The position numbers and the translations under genes were made by a program. Below, one piece after another: positions 52,736 to 64,000 of a stretch of DNA of 64,000 bases. The notes beneath the pieces were generated by a model that was not told where the DNA came from, searched no databases, and saw only the letters and a list, made by a program, of their open reading frames with translations. The first letter of the stretch is position 1. Each line of letters opens with the position of its first letter. Source of the stretch: Halobacteriales archaeon QS_1_69_70. GTDB lineage: Archaea > Halobacteriota > Halobacteria > Halobacteriales > Haloarculaceae. The stretch is from contig PXRI01000017.1 in NCBI GenBank assembly GCA_003021005.1, positions 121,477 through 185,476 on the forward strand, written 5' to 3'.

Positions 52736-52769
52736 CTGGCTCGATCGACTGACTGGCTCGATCGACTGA
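52728..52769 (+). repeat. 17-bp tandem repeat over the nadC stop
   Basis: TCGACTGACTGGCTCGA is present at 52728-52744 and 52745-52761, followed by a partial TCGACTGA at 52762. The nadC stop TGA (52733-52735) lies in the first unit. Two further related GGTCGACTGA/TCGATCGACC words follow within 45 bp. All repeats repeat the gene's final SerValAsp-stop codons. Confidence 0.85.
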
Positions 52770-52831
52770 AAGGGCCGGTCGACTGAAGGGTCGATCGACC
52801 GATCGGCGAGCCCGACGTGGGGCTGCGGGTC

Positions 52832-53071
52832 TCAGTCGTTGACGGCGCCGGAGAAGGTCAGCACGGCGCCGACGGCGGCGACGACCAGGCCGCCGAGCCG
52901 GACCAGCTGCCACTGCATCGTCTCCTCGTCGCTGCTACCGCCCATGCCGAAGAAGCCGGAGTTCTCCTGGGCCTGCATCAGTTCCATGTGGCCGTACACC
53001 AGGACGATGGCGCCCACGACGAGGGCGACCAGGCCCAGTATCATGAGCGCGTCCACGTTGTTGTCACTCAT
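52832..53071 (-). CDS. Small two-helix membrane protein
   Basis: 79 aa. MSDNNVDALMILGLVALVVGAIVLVYGHMELM is a first helix with His; a hydrophilic loop QAQENSGFFGMGGSSDEE follows; LVRLGGLVVAAVGAVLTFSGAV is the second. The TATA-like TTTATATC lies 27 nt before the ATG (leaderless). No family recognised; similar short proteins accompany many haloarchaeal genes without known role. Confidence 0.7.
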   Translation of the reverse strand: MSDNNVDALMILGLVALVVGAIVLVYGHMELMQAQENSGFFGMGGSSDEETMQWQLVRLGGLVVAAVGAVLTFSGAVND

Positions 53072-53097
53072 TGCACTCGCACCCAATCGGGGCGGGG

Positions 53098-53105
53098 GAT
53101 ATAAA
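53098..53105 (-). promoter_or_regulatory. TATA box of the small membrane protein gene
   Basis: On the minus strand TTTATATC, an almost ideal archaeal TATA box, stands 27 nt before ATG 53071 in an otherwise GC-rich region. The spacing fits a leaderless transcript. Confidence 0.6.
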
Positions 53106-53216
53106 CATTCTGGCCCAGTGGTAGGATACAGGTCGGTCGATTCTGGTGACTCCGGGTCTGAAACGGCGGTATGCGGGTTGGCGGCTGCACGAGGCCCGAT
53201 CGGTGCCGGGTCGTGC

Positions 53217-54800
<1,584 letters not shown>

Positions 54801-54810
54801 AGCGATACTC

Positions 54811-55539
54811 TCACTGATATCGATCAGCATCCTCCGTGCTCGCCGCCCTCGCGCCTTTCACGGTCTCCCTGACGGCCTCGACGCCCTCGTCGTGAACCAG
54901 ATCACCCACGATCACGGTGTCCGCCCGCTGTCGCATCTCGAGGGCCGACTCGTAGTCGCGAATGCCGCCGCCGTAGAAGACCGAGGCGTCGTCTGTGCCG
55001 TCGGCGGCCGCCCGCACAATGGCCGGGTCGCCGTAGGTTCCGGAGTACTCGACGTAGACGATCTCCTGGCCGAGCGCGCGGTCGGCGATTTCGGCGTAGG
55101 CGGCGACCTCGTCCGGGTCGAGGCCGCAGTCGGCGTCGGTGTACTCCGCGACTGACGCATCGGGGTTCATAATGACGTATGCCTCGGTGTACGTGCGCCG
55201 CCAGTCGATGCGGTCGTCGAGCCGCGCCCACTCCTTGTGGGCGCCCACCGTCCAGAAGGGGTCGCCGGCGTTGAGCACGATCGGGATGAGGTAGCCGTCC
55301 AGGCCGTCCCGGTGGACCACGCTCGCGACGTTCGAGGGCTCGATGTACACCGGGACGTCGTGGGCCGCCGTCGCCTCGACCACCCGCGCCATCTTCGCCT
55401 CGGTCATGCCGGTGGTGCCGCCGATCTCGAGGGCGTCGGTGCCGGTGGCGCAGACGTCCTCGAAGGTCTCGCCCGCCCGGAGCGTTTTGTCCGGGTCGAT
55501 CTTGACGACGTGGTCCCAGTCGGCCCAGGGGACGCCCAT
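54811..55539 (-). CDS. Geranylgeranylglyceryl phosphate synthase
   Basis: 242 aa, PcrB-type TIM barrel. Motifs: [74 protein letters not shown] and [43 protein letters not shown]. It joins geranylgeranyl diphosphate to glycerol-1-phosphate, the first ether-lipid step in archaea. This is the haloarchaeal group I type. It lies 112 bp after topA and 10 bp before gpmI on the same strand, so topA, this gene and gpmI could share transcripts. Confidence 0.92.
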   Translation of the reverse strand: MGVPWADWDHVVKIDPDKTLRAGETFEDVCATGTDALEIGGTTGMTEAKMARVVEATAAHDVPVYIEPSNVASVVHRDGLDGYLIPIVLNAGDPFWTVGAHKEWARLDDRIDWRRTYTEAYVIMNPDASVAEYTDADCGLDPDEVAAYAEIADRALGQEIVYVEYSGTYGDPAIVRAAADGTDDASVFYGGGIRDYESALEMRQRADTVIVGDLVHDEGVEAVRETVKGARAASTEDADRYQ

Positions 55540-55651
55540 AGGCGGGCCCAACCCGCGGGTCGCTAAAACAACTTCGGGTTCGCGCCCCGCGTACGCGCCG
55601 GCGTGGTGGGTCGATCCACCGGGACGTCGGGTCACCGTGGGGTTTCGCGGG

Positions 55652-58150
55652 TCACGAGCCGGCCGCCGCGTCGGCGGTGACCGCCGCCTGCCACTCGCGG
55701 ATGCGATCCGCCGAGACCCCCTGGACGTCGTCGGCGACGGCCTCGGCGTCGGCGCCCCGGAGGTCCTCCAGGGATTCGACGCCGGCCCGGGCGAGCTTGT
55801 CGGCCGTCTTCTCGCCGACGCCCTCCAGGTCCTCGACCCCCGAGGCGGCCTGCCGCTCTCGGTACTCCGCGTAGTTACAGATCGGACACCCGAGTTCCCA
55901 GGGGTCGTCGTCGCCGTCGTCGCCGACGTGGAGGTGGGGCAGCCCGTGGACGGCGCAGGTCCGCTCGGTCACCTCGATGTCGCCGCGCCGGGGCAGCGGC
56001 AGCGAGTACTCACAGTCGGGGTACCGGGTACAGCCGACGAGCCGGGAGCCGTTCCGGAGCCGCTTTATCGCCAACTCGCCGTCGTGGTCCGACCCACAGT
56101 CCGGACACGTCCCGATCACGCGGTCCTCGGTTTCGTCGGCGTCCTCGGCCTCACAGCGGGGACAGCCGTGGACGAACGTGCTCCGGCCGGCTAGCATCTT
56201 CACTTGCCGCATGTCGTGGTCCGGACAGGTCTCCTCGAGCACCGTCGGCTCGCCCTGGTTCGGCAGCGGGAGCGTGTTCCGGCAGTCCGGGAAGCCGTCG
56301 CAGCCGACGAAGTATGAGCCCTGCCGGGACCGCCTGACGAGGAGGGCCTCGCCGCAGTCCGGACACGGGCCGAGCGTCCGGGCGGCCTTCATCGAATCCC
56401 GGAGGTGCTCGCCGATGGCCTCCCGGGAGTCGTGGAGGTCCTCGAAGATGGCCGAGAGCATCTCGCGGGACGCTTCGGTGACGTCCTCGAGGTCGGCGTC
56501 GCCCTCGGCGATGGCGCGCATGTCGGCTTCGAGCTGGGTCGTCATGTCCTCGTCGACGATGCGGTCGGCGAACTTCTCGGCGGCCTCGACGACGCCCATC
56601 GCCAGCGCCGTCGGCCGTGGCGGGTCGCCATCGACGTAGCCCCGGTCGTACAGCTTCTGGAGGGTGTGGTGTCTGGTCGACTTCGTCCCCAACCCCCGGT
56701 CGGCCATCTCCTCGATGAGCCGGGACTGGCCGCGGCGCCGGGGCGGCTGGGTCTCCTTGGCCTCCAGCCGGACGTCGGACACGTCGAGGACATCGCCCTC
56801 CTCGACGGCGGGGACGTAGTTCTCGGCGGTCGACCCGTAGGGGTAGACGGCGTGGTAGCCGGGCTTGACCAGGCGCTTGCCGTTCGCCTTCAGCAGCCGG
56901 TCGTCTGCCTCGCTGACCACCTTCAGGTGTTCCCACTCGGCGGCGTCGGCGACGGTGGCGAAGAACCGCCGGACGACGAGTTCGTACACCTTCCACTCGT
57001 CGTCCGATAGTTCCTGCCGGCCGGGGACCTCGCCCGTCGGGTGGATGGGCGGGTGGTCGGTCGTCTCCTCGTCGCCCGCCGTCGGCTCGACGTCGCCGTC
57101 GAGAAGCGTTTGGGCGTCCTCGTCGAACGGGTGGTGGCCCACGAACGATTCGAGGAGGTGCGCCGGGTCGAGGTCGTCCGGGTACACCGTGTTGTCGGTC
57201 CGGGGGTACGTGACGTAGCCGGCGGTGTACAGTTCCTCGGCGACGCTCATCGCCCGCTGGGCGGACAGCCCGAGCGACCCGGCCGCGCTGATGTAGGCCA
57301 TGGTGTCGAACGGCTCCGGCGGCGCGTCGGTCCGCCGGCGGCGGTTCACCGACCGGACGACCGCCTCCCCGGCCTCGGAGAGGTCCGCGTGGACGGCCTC
57401 CGCGGCTCCCTCCTCCCAGACCCGTTCGGTCTCGGTGCCGTCCTCGCGGTGGAAGTACTGGGCCTCGAAGGCCTCCTCGGCGCTGAGGTCGGCGAACAGC
57501 TCCCAGTAGTCGTCGGGCTCGAAGGCCCGTATCTCCCGCTCGCGGTCGACGATCAGCTTCAGGGTCGGCGACTGCACCCGACCGACGGAGATGAAGTCCT
57601 CGCCGAGCCGGCCGGCCGACAGCGAGAGAAACCGGGTCAGCGCCGCGCCCCACAGCAGGTCGATGACCTGGCGGGCCTCGCCGGCGGCCGCCAGGTCGAC
57701 GTCGAGGTCGTCGGGGTGGGCGAAGGCGTCCCTCACCTCCGTCTGGGTGATCGACGAAAAGCGCACCCGCCGCGTGGGGACGTCGGTGACGGACTCTATG
57801 AGTTCGTGGGCCTCCTTGCCGATGAGTTCGCCCTCCCGGTCGTAGTCGGTGGCGATGACCGCCTCGTCGGCCGCCCCGGCCAGTTCCTCCAACGTGCGGA
57901 CGATGTTCTCCTGGGTCGGCGTCTTGACGACGTCGGCGCCGACCAGCTCGACCGGCTGGACGTCCCGCCACTCGGAGTACTCCGGGGGGAAGTCGACGCC
58001 GACGACGTGGCCGGACAGGCCCACGCACCGCCGGTCGCCCCAGCGGTAGACGTTGACGCCGTTCCGCCGCTCGACGGACGCCGCCCCCTCCGAGAGGATG
58101 TCGGCGATGCGTCGCGCGGCGTCGTCCTTCTCGGTGACGATGAGTTCCAC
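55652..58150 (-). CDS. topA: DNA topoisomerase I (type IA)
   Basis: 832 aa from GTG 58150 ([19 protein letters not shown]). Toprim domain with EKDDAA and [10 protein letters not shown], active-site Tyr315 in [11 protein letters not shown], and the helix [13 protein letters not shown]. The C-terminal half holds four Cys-pair zinc-finger-like repeats ([48 protein letters not shown]) and a final helix-hairpin-helix ([23 protein letters not shown]). It relaxes negative supercoils. An upstream in-frame extension of about 190 codons has no Topo I character and is not part of the gene. Confidence 0.95.
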   Translation of the reverse strand: MELIVTEKDDAARRIADILSEGAASVERRNGVNVYRWGDRRCVGLSGHVVGVDFPPEYSEWRDVQPVELVGADVVKTPTQENIVRTLEELAGAADEAVIATDYDREGELIGKEAHELIESVTDVPTRRVRFSSITQTEVRDAFAHPDDLDVDLAAAGEARQVIDLLWGAALTRFLSLSAGRLGEDFISVGRVQSPTLKLIVDREREIRAFEPDDYWELFADLSAEEAFEAQYFHREDGTETERVWEEGAAEAVHADLSEAGEAVVRSVNRRRRTDAPPEPFDTMAYISAAGSLGLSAQRAMSVAEELYTAGYVTYPRTDNTVYPDDLDPAHLLESFVGHHPFDEDAQTLLDGDVEPTAGDEETTDHPPIHPTGEVPGRQELSDDEWKVYELVVRRFFATVADAAEWEHLKVVSEADDRLLKANGKRLVKPGYHAVYPYGSTAENYVPAVEEGDVLDVSDVRLEAKETQPPRRRGQSRLIEEMADRGLGTKSTRHHTLQKLYDRGYVDGDPPRPTALAMGVVEAAEKFADRIVDEDMTTQLEADMRAIAEGDADLEDVTEASREMLSAIFEDLHDSREAIGEHLRDSMKAARTLGPCPDCGEALLVRRSRQGSYFVGCDGFPDCRNTLPLPNQGEPTVLEETCPDHDMRQVKMLAGRSTFVHGCPRCEAEDADETEDRVIGTCPDCGSDHDGELAIKRLRNGSRLVGCTRYPDCEYSLPLPRRGDIEVTERTCAVHGLPHLHVGDDGDDDPWELGCPICNYAEYRERQAASGVEDLEGVGEKTADKLARAGVESLEDLRGADAEAVADDVQGVSADRIREWQAAVTADAAAGS

Positions 58151-58655
58151 GGTGGGGGCCGATAGGCCGACTCGGACTTTCAACCTTTCGTCGTGGGAGG
58201 CCCGAAACCGCAGGCGGGCGCGCCCACGAGCGCGGACGCATAGCAGTACCCTCGCGAGCCGGTGTGGGCGGTCGCCCGGCCCGTCGGCGCGTGAGCGACC
58301 GTGACGTGTGCGCGCGACACCAACCACCGATGTCAGTGTGCCCCTTAGCTTCGGCTCCTGTCGGTTCCCGCAGCTTCGGGAGCCCGGTCGTGTCACCGGG
58401 CCCCGTCGGTGGATCCGTCGCCGATTCAGACACCGGCTCTGACCGACGGGCGAACTCGCGGCTGCCCGCCCGGGAGACACCGTAAGCGGAGTCCGTCGTA
58501 CCGACCCGTTCATCGACGTATAGCTATCACCCCGATATCCGGCGCGTCGCCCCGGGGGCCGGCGGGCAAATCCGCCAGCCATCGGGGGCCCGCAAGCGAC
58601 ACCTTTATGGTTTCCAGGTAAATTTCTGGGCACTAGGGCTGCGGTAATATCGACC
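58151..58655. other. Intergenic region topA - dpp operon
   Basis: 505 bp between divergent genes with no supported gene. It contains the hairpin GCCCGGT (58382-58388) / ACCGGGC (58395-58401), perfect 7-bp arms and a 6-nt loop, plus repeated AGCTTCGG words around it. Toward the ABC operon a CTTTATGG box at about 58601 and an AT-rich leader (GGTAAATTTCTGG, GGTAATATCG) form the likely promoter. The GC-rich middle might encode a structured RNA, but I cannot match it to a known family. Confidence 0.55.
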
Positions 58656-60350
58656 ATGACCGACGAAACGCGATACTCCTCGATCGACCGACGGAAGGTA
58701 CTGCAAGGAATGGGGGCTGCCACGGTCGTCGGCCTCGCCGGCTGTCAGGAGAACGGCAGCGGCGACGGGACCGACACCGGTGACGGCACCGCCGACGGCG
58801 GCGACCAGGGCGGCGGCAAGCTCATGTTCGCCCAGGCGAAGGACCCGATCGAGTTCGACCCGATCGTCCTGAACGACGTCCCGTCGTCCGAGGTGGCCGA
58901 CCTGATCTTCGAGGGACTGTACACCTACGAGGATGGGGGCTCCGGCCACGTACCGGAGCTGGCGACCGGCGAGCCGGAGAAGTCCCGCAACGGAACGCGG
59001 TGGGTCGCCGAGATCGAGGAGGACGCGACGTTCCAGAACGGCGACCCGGTGACCGCCACGGACGTCAAGTACTCCTTCCTGGCGCCGGTCGAGGAGAGCA
59101 CCGGCAACGCATCCGAGGTCGAAATGGTCGACTCGATAACGGCCGTCGACGAGAAGACGGCCCAGTTCGACCTCAAGTACCCGTACGGCCCGTTCCGGCA
59201 CACGCTCCACTGGAGCATCGTGCCGAAGGATGTCCGGGAGGAGACCAGGCAAACGTTCGGCGAGAACGAGACGCCCTCCGGCGACGAGGACATCTTCCGG
59301 TTCTCACCGGTCGGCTCCGGTCCATTCGAGTGGGACGAGTGGGCGCAGGGCAGGTACGTCCGCCTGACGCGGAACGATGACTACTGGGGCGAGGAGTCCC
59401 CCAACCTGGCGGAGGTCGAGTTCGCACCGGTCGTCGAGCCGACCACCCGGGTTACCTCGCTGAAGAACGAGGAGAACGACATCGTCAAATCGATCCCCCC
59501 GGAGCTGTGGAGCACCGTCGAGGACCTCGGAAGTGCGAGGATCGAGTCCCTCCCGGCCACCGGGTACTTCTACCTCGCGTTCAACTGTTCGGAGGGCCCG
59601 ACGACGGACCCGCAGGTGCGGGAAGCCATCGACTACACGTTCTCCATGGACCGCGCGGTCGAGGAGTTCGTCAACCCGACCGGCGTCCGGCAGTACAGTC
59701 CGCTCCCGCGGGCGGTCGCCGAGGCGTGGGACATGCCGATCGACGACTGGAAGGACATCCCGCACGACAAGGACATCGACCAGGCGAAGGAACTCCTGGA
59801 CGATGCCGGCGTTCCGGACGACTACACGTGGAACATCATCGTCCCCGACGACGACAAGCGTGAGAACATCGGCGTCACGGTCGCGAACGGCCTGAAGGAG
59901 GCCGGCTGGGACGCGAGCACCCAGCGGCTCGGTTGGGACACCTTCCTGGGCCAGTACAGGACCGGGAAGGAGGACGACTACAACATGTACACGCTCGGGT
60001 GGGCGGGGACGCCGGACCCCGACTCGTTCACGTACTACATGTTCGCGCGGGACGAGACCGTGATGAACCCCGACACGGGGACCAACGGTTCCTACTGGGG
60101 CGACAACAGCGAAGCGGGCCGGCAAGCCGCCGAGAAGTTCGTGCAGGCTCGTCAGTCCGCCGACCGCGAGGAACGGCGCCAGCTCTACATCGAGGGCATC
60201 ACGACGGCGCTGGAGGAGCGAGCACACATCCCCTCGTACAACCTCAAGGAGAGCTACGGCGTCAACGACTACGTGGAGTCCTTCGCGGCGCACCCAGTCT
60301 CGCAGTTCACGCTGTTCAGCGAGGAGTACAACACCCGGTTGTCGAAGTGA
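58656..60350 (+). CDS. ABC transporter substrate-binding lipoprotein, peptide/nickel family
   Basis: 564 aa, SBP_bac_5 family. Tat signal (IDRRKVLQGMG) and lipobox GLAGC with lipidation Cys30, then a Gly/Asp/Ser linker. Family landmarks: PIEFDPIVLNDVPSSEVADLIFEGLYTY, WVAEIEEDATFQNGDPVTATDVKYSF, SPVGSGPFEWDEW, NDDYWGE and LAFNCSEGP. It catches small peptides or other solutes outside the cell for the permeases that follow. Substrate cannot be named from sequence. First gene of a dpp-type operon. Confidence 0.93.
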   Translation: MTDETRYSSIDRRKVLQGMGAATVVGLAGCQENGSGDGTDTGDGTADGGDQGGGKLMFAQAKDPIEFDPIVLNDVPSSEVADLIFEGLYTYEDGGSGHVPELATGEPEKSRNGTRWVAEIEEDATFQNGDPVTATDVKYSFLAPVEESTGNASEVEMVDSITAVDEKTAQFDLKYPYGPFRHTLHWSIVPKDVREETRQTFGENETPSGDEDIFRFSPVGSGPFEWDEWAQGRYVRLTRNDDYWGEESPNLAEVEFAPVVEPTTRVTSLKNEENDIVKSIPPELWSTVEDLGSARIESLPATGYFYLAFNCSEGPTTDPQVREAIDYTFSMDRAVEEFVNPTGVRQYSPLPRAVAEAWDMPIDDWKDIPHDKDIDQAKELLDDAGVPDDYTWNIIVPDDDKRENIGVTVANGLKEAGWDASTQRLGWDTFLGQYRTGKEDDYNMYTLGWAGTPDPDSFTYYMFARDETVMNPDTGTNGSYWGDNSEAGRQAAEKFVQARQSADREERRQLYIEGITTALEERAHIPSYNLKESYGVNDYVESFAAHPVSQFTLFSEEYNTRLSK

Positions 60351-60463
60351 CGACAGGGCTCGCGAGACCGTCGATCCCCCGGCGGCGGCGTGAGGGGGCG
60401 GGAACTCCCGGCGCCGCCGTCGAACCATCGCCGAGATAACCGATCCGATCAATCGTCCACGAA

Positions 60464-61432
60464 ATGGGTCTCCTACGATACGCCGTCCGCCGACTGCTGC
60501 AGGCCATCCCCGTCCTGCTCGGGATCGTCACCATCACGTTCTTCCTGAGCAACGCCATCCCCGGCGACCCGGTCGACATAATGTTGGGCGCGTCGCCGGG
60601 CCAGGCCCAGAAGGAGGCGATCCAGGCGAAGTTCGGCCTCGACAAGCCGCTGTGGGTCCGCTACATCAACTACGTCGGCGACGTCAGCCCGATCTGGCTG
60701 ACGATGACCGACTCCTTTCCCTACGTCGCGCCGGAGTTCGGCGTCGACCTCGGCCGGTCGATCCACTTTCGGGCGCCGGTCTCCCGGAAGATCATGGAAC
60801 GGCTGCCGGTCACGCTGTTGCTCATGGGGTCGGCGTTCGCGTTCGCCATCGCGACGGCCGTGCCGCTCGGCGTCATCTCGGCGTACCGCCGGAACAAGCC
60901 CACCGACCACGTCTCCCGTGTCGTCGCGCTCGTCGGCGTCTCCACGCCGTCGTTCCCGGCCGAGGTCGACGGTGCGGCCACCCAGGGGGACGTGGTCGTG
61001 ACCGCCGGCCACCACCTGGTGCTCCCGACGATCGCGCTCGGGACGCTCCAGATGGCGGCGATCACCCGGATCGAGCGCTCCGCGATGCTGGAACAGCTCT
61101 CCCAGGACTACGTCCGACTGGCCCGGGCCTACGGCATCTCCGACCGGACGATCCTCCGGAAGCACGCCTTCCGGCCCGCCCAGCTCCCGGTCATCACCAT
61201 CATCGGCCTCCAGCTGACCGCCGCGATCGGCGGGGCGGTACTGACGGAGACGGTCTTCGAAATCAACGGCATGGGGCGGCTTATCATCACGGCGATAGAC
61301 GCCCTCGACTACCCGCTCATCATGGGCACCACGATCGTGTTCGGGCTCGTGTTCGTCATCGGCGTCATCGCGACCGACATCTCGTACGCCTACGTGGACC
61401 CCCGCGTGAGCTACGGGGAGCGGGAGGCCTGA
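60464..61432 (+). CDS. dppB: ABC transporter permease, DppB type (lacks one membrane segment)
   Basis: 322 aa. N-terminal TM helix (AIPVLLGIVTITFFLSNAIPGDPV), the periplasmic loop VSRKIMERLPVTLLLMGSAFAFAIATAVPLG, and the C-terminal permease loop LARAYGISDRTILRKHAFRPAQLPV, then ETVFEINGMGRLI. Between STPSFP and AEVDGAATQ, however, the helix and loop usually found after TPSF (about 30-40 residues) are missing, although frame is kept. The gene may be an inactive deletion form or a shortened variant. It follows the substrate-binding protein by 113 bp. Confidence 0.88.
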   Translation: MGLLRYAVRRLLQAIPVLLGIVTITFFLSNAIPGDPVDIMLGASPGQAQKEAIQAKFGLDKPLWVRYINYVGDVSPIWLTMTDSFPYVAPEFGVDLGRSIHFRAPVSRKIMERLPVTLLLMGSAFAFAIATAVPLGVISAYRRNKPTDHVSRVVALVGVSTPSFPAEVDGAATQGDVVVTAGHHLVLPTIALGTLQMAAITRIERSAMLEQLSQDYVRLARAYGISDRTILRKHAFRPAQLPVITIIGLQLTAAIGGAVLTETVFEINGMGRLIITAIDALDYPLIMGTTIVFGLVFVIGVIATDISYAYVDPRVSYGEREA

Positions 61433-61433
61433 C

Positions 61434-62444
61434 GTGGCCGTCGACGACACCGCCGGCACGCTCGACCGCGAGGAGGAGTCGACCGAGGCCGGGGGCCTCG
61501 AAGCGGAGGAGGTCGAGGCCCGCGTCGGGCTGTCCTACACCGTCACCCAGATCCGGCGGGATCCGACGGCGCTCGTCGGGCTGGCGATAATAATCGTGAC
61601 GACGACGGTGGCGATCGTCGCGACCGTCGACGCCGTCTTCCTCGAGTACTGGCTCGCCGAGACGTTCTGGTACCACCCGCTCCGCGGCCCACACGCCGAC
61701 ACCAACCTCCCGCCGTACGGCGTCGGCAACCAGTACTACGACGCGAGCCGGACCACGCTTTCACACCCGCTCGGGACCGACTTCCGCGGCCGTGATGTCG
61801 CCGTCCGGCTGTTCTACGGCACCCGGATCGCGATCACCGTCGGGTTCGTCTCGACGACGCTCGGGCTGGTCGGCGGTACCCTGACGGGTGCCGTCGCGGG
61901 CTACTACGGCGGCTGGATCGACGACGTCCTCATGCGGGCCGTCGAGATCCTGTACGCCATCCCGTTTCTCATCCTGGTCATCGCGTTCGTGGTCGCGTTC
62001 GACCCCGACCGGAAGAACGCGCTTCTGTTCGCAATGATCGGGGTCGGGATCGCCTCCCTGCCGACGTTCGCACGGCTGATCCGCTCGCGGGTGTTCTCCG
62101 TCCGCGAGGAGGAGTACGTCGAGGCCGCGAAGGCGGCCGGCGTGAAGGATCGCTGGATCATCCTGCGGCACGTCATCCCGAACAGCTTCGCGCCGGTGCT
62201 CGTCCAGGCCACCCTCCAGATCGGCGTCGCCATCCTGATCGTCGCCGGCCTGTCGTTCCTCGGGTACGGCGCCCAGCCGCCGACGGCGTCGTGGGGCCAG
62301 ATGCTGAACAACGCGCGGAACTTGATGCTCACGAACCAGTGGTTCAGCATCTTCCCCGGAATCTGCATCATGATCACCGTCATCGGCTTCAACATGCTCG
62401 GCGACGGCCTCAGAGACGCTGCGGATCCCCGCATCCAGAACTAA
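61434..62444 (+). CDS. dppC: ABC transporter permease, DppC type
   Basis: 336 aa from GTG 61434, one base after the dppB stop. About 60 charged N-terminal residues, one helix (ALVGLAIIIVTTTVAIVATVDAVFLEYW), a long extracellular loop, then the permease core GTRIAITVGFVSTTLGLVGGTLTGAVAGYYGGWIDDVLMRAVEILYAIPFLI and the EAA loop EAAKAAGVKDRWIILRHVIPNSFAPVLVQ. Complete, unlike dppB. Membrane partner of the importer. Confidence 0.92.
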   Translation: MAVDDTAGTLDREEESTEAGGLEAEEVEARVGLSYTVTQIRRDPTALVGLAIIIVTTTVAIVATVDAVFLEYWLAETFWYHPLRGPHADTNLPPYGVGNQYYDASRTTLSHPLGTDFRGRDVAVRLFYGTRIAITVGFVSTTLGLVGGTLTGAVAGYYGGWIDDVLMRAVEILYAIPFLILVIAFVVAFDPDRKNALLFAMIGVGIASLPTFARLIRSRVFSVREEEYVEAAKAAGVKDRWIILRHVIPNSFAPVLVQATLQIGVAILIVAGLSFLGYGAQPPTASWGQMLNNARNLMLTNQWFSIFPGICIMITVIGFNMLGDGLRDAADPRIQN

Positions 62445-62445
62445 C

Positions 62446-63576
62446 ATGAGTTCGGACGAGACGATCCTCGAAGTCGAGGACCTGAAGACGCAGTTCTTCA
62501 CCGAGGAGGGCGTCGTTCGCGCCGTCGACGGCATCGACTTCGACGTACGCCACGGCGAGATCGTCGGCCTGGTCGGCGAGTCCGGCGCCGGCAAGAGCGT
62601 CGCGGTCCAGTCGATCCTCCGGCTCATCGAGGAGCCGGGCGCCATCGTGGGCGGCGAGATCCGGTACAAGGACGACCTCCTGTTCGGCCTCGAGGCCGAG
62701 GCCGACGACCCCGAGGAACGGACCGAGCGCGAGGAGATGCTCACCCAAACGGAGATGCGGAAGCGGATCCGCGGCCGGGAGATCGCGATCATCTTCCAGG
62801 ACCCGATGGAGTCGTTGAACCCGGTCTACACCGTCGGCAGCCAGATCGAGGAGTTCATCGGGCTGAATCGGGAGGTCTCCGGCGACCAGGCCCGCGATAT
62901 CGCGATGGAGACGCTGCGGGACGTCGGCATCCCGGAGGTCGAGGCGCGGTACGACGACTACCCCCACCAGTTCTCCGGCGGGATGAGACAGCGCGTCCTG
63001 ATCGCGATGGCGCTGGCCTGCGAGCCGGACCTCATCGTCGCCGACGAGCCGACGACGGCGCTGGACGTCACCGTCGAGGCCCAGATCCTCAACCTCGTCG
63101 ACGACCTCCAGGCCCGATACGACACCAGCCTGGTCTGGGTCACCCACGACATGGGCGTCGTCGCCGAGATCTGCGACCGCGTCAACGTCATGTACCTCGG
63201 GGAGGTCGTCGAGCAGGCGCCCGTGGACGACCTGTTCCATGACACCAAACACCCCTACACGTCGAAGCTGCTCGCGTCGCTGCCGCGGCCGGACCGGACG
63301 GTCGGGGAGCTTGACTCGATCGGCGGCGTGATGCCGGAGGCGATCAACCCGCCGTCCGGCTGCCGGTTCCACTCCCGGTGTCCGGAGGCCCGGGAGGTCT
63401 GTGCGGAGGTCCACCCGGACGAGCGGCCCTCCGCCGAGGCCGGCGGCGACCACACGGTCGCCTGCTTCCGGGACGACGCCTTCGACGTCGGCTACTGGGA
63501 CAGTCCCCCGATCGAGACCGAGGCGGGCGGTGGCTTCGAGGCTTCGCTGACCGCCGGGGAGGGCGAGTCCCGATGA
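62446..63576 (+). CDS. dppD: ABC transporter ATP-binding protein, DppD type
   Basis: 376 aa. Walker A GESGAGKS (44-51), Q-loop [20 protein letters not shown], signature [34 protein letters not shown], switch His in [16 protein letters not shown]. The C-terminal oligopeptide-binding extension has conserved [14 protein letters not shown], as in OppD/DppD proteins. One base after dppC; its stop overlaps the next start. Energises solute import with DppF. Confidence 0.95.
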   Translation: MSSDETILEVEDLKTQFFTEEGVVRAVDGIDFDVRHGEIVGLVGESGAGKSVAVQSILRLIEEPGAIVGGEIRYKDDLLFGLEAEADDPEERTEREEMLTQTEMRKRIRGREIAIIFQDPMESLNPVYTVGSQIEEFIGLNREVSGDQARDIAMETLRDVGIPEVEARYDDYPHQFSGGMRQRVLIAMALACEPDLIVADEPTTALDVTVEAQILNLVDDLQARYDTSLVWVTHDMGVVAEICDRVNVMYLGEVVEQAPVDDLFHDTKHPYTSKLLASLPRPDRTVGELDSIGGVMPEAINPPSGCRFHSRCPEAREVCAEVHPDERPSAEAGGDHTVACFRDDAFDVGYWDSPPIETEAGGGFEASLTAGEGESR

Positions 63577-64000
63577 GCACGGAACCCGACGCGGGCAGCG
63601 CCGGCGCGGTCGAGCCCGGGTTCGGCGAGCCCCTGCTCGAGGTCTCGAACCTGAAGAAATACTTCGGCAACAGCGCGGGCTTTCTCGGCCCGATCACGTT
63701 CGACCGCGACGGCGCCGTCCCGCGGCCGACGGTCGAGCGCGAATGGGTGCGCGCGGTCGACGGCGTGGGCTTCGACATCAGGAAGGGCGAGACGCTCGGG
63801 CTCGTCGGCGAATCCGGCTGCGGGAAGTCGACGCTCGCCAGGACGCTGTTGAAGCTGGTCGAGCCGACCGACGGCGACGTCCGGTTCAAGGGCGTCGACC
63901 TGGCCGACGCCGGCGGCGAGCAGCTCCGCCGGATGCGGAAGGACATGCAGATCATCTTCCAGGACCCCCAGTCCTCGCTGGACCCGCGGATGAAGGTCGG
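63573..64000 (+). CDS. dppF: ABC transporter ATP-binding protein, DppF type (partial)
   Basis: First 142 codons; the gene continues past the window end. [17 protein letters not shown] start, Walker [18 protein letters not shown] (79-95) and Q-loop [17 protein letters not shown]. The stretch before Walker A is lengthened by [20 protein letters not shown], as seen in some haloarchaeal relatives. Start ATG 63573 overlaps the dppD stop (ATGA), pointing to coupled translation. Walker B and signature lie outside. Confidence 0.93.
   Translation, partial: MSTEPDAGSAGAVEPGFGEPLLEVSNLKKYFGNSAGFLGPITFDRDGAVPRPTVEREWVRAVDGVGFDIRKGETLGLVGESGCGKSTLARTLLKLVEPTDGDVRFKGVDLADAGGEQLRRMRKDMQIIFQDPQSSLDPRMKV

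Noticed and set aside
58200..58560. SRP RNA or another known structural RNA in the topA gap
   Set aside because: I could not find the conserved SRP or RNase P sequence blocks.
58151..58723. Extension of topA by about 190 codons
   Set aside because: Type IA topoisomerases start at the Toprim domain, matching the GTG at 58150; the extension lacks any topoisomerase character and crosses the neighbouring operon's promoter.

Overview
The window is a piece of a haloarchaeal (class Halobacteria) chromosome. The evidence is GC content near 70%, strongly acidic proteins, Tat-type lipoproteins with RR signals, TTTAT boxes about 25-30 nt upstream of start codons (leaderless mRNAs), and archaeal marker genes (archaeosine pathway, GatD, geranylgeranylglyceryl phosphate synthase, class I HMG-CoA reductase, type II methionine aminopeptidase, DUF63). 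I cannot name a genus. I see no rRNA, tRNA, CRISPR array, intact insertion sequence or origin.

Layout. 0.2-2.3 kb: two-gene D-glutamate cassette (DgcN/DgcA). 2.4-9.9 kb: Vms1-like peptidyl-tRNA hydrolase, a secreted acidic repeat protein beside a wHTH regulator, gatD, an acetyltransferase, a lipoprotein and a SAMP-like ubiquitin-fold protein. 10.0-11.4 kb: low-GC islet with a SnoaL-like protein and a bacterio-opsin-activator-type regulator. 11.5-17.3 kb: tgtA, purC/purS/purQ and the archaeosine radical SAM enzyme RaSEA. 17.5-29.1 kb: tungsten aldehyde ferredoxin oxidoreductase, arcS and deoC among decayed or rearranged genes (truncated duplicate, frameshifted MoaD-like gene, ArcS with an extra C-terminal domain, glpA::deoC chimera, frameshifted beta-propeller lipoprotein). 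29.2-48.8 kb: housekeeping and metabolic genes (MtaB, CDF transporter, HIT, map, HAD, nucleoside phosphorylase, asparaginase, icd, thrC, DapA-like lyase, hmgA, amidohydrolase, rhomboid). 49.2-52.7 kb: nadABC. 53.2-58.2 kb: gpmI, GGGP synthase, topA. 58.7-64.0 kb: dpp-type ABC importer running off the window.

Working together. tgtA, RaSEA and arcS, all within 14 kb, would carry out archaeosine formation at tRNA position 15 (preQ0 insertion, lysine addition, radical cleavage). nadA-nadB-nadC make nicotinate mononucleotide from aspartate. purS and purQ are two subunits of FGAM synthase, with purC acting later in the pathway. DgcN and DgcA would convert D-glutamate through N-acetyl intermediates.

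Most unusual signals: (i) a dispersed GC-rich repeat family present between genes and also inside the N-terminal coding region of nadB; (ii) short tandem duplications placed exactly on coding-sequence ends (purQ start, nadB start, nadC, gpmI and CDF-transporter stops); (iii) the rearranged arcS-MoaD-AOR neighbourhood; (iv) palindromic operator candidates upstream of the AOR gene and in the purC-purS gap. No clearly new multi-gene system is proven by sequence alone. The arcS/MoaD/small-protein cluster is the best candidate, but it is partly broken.
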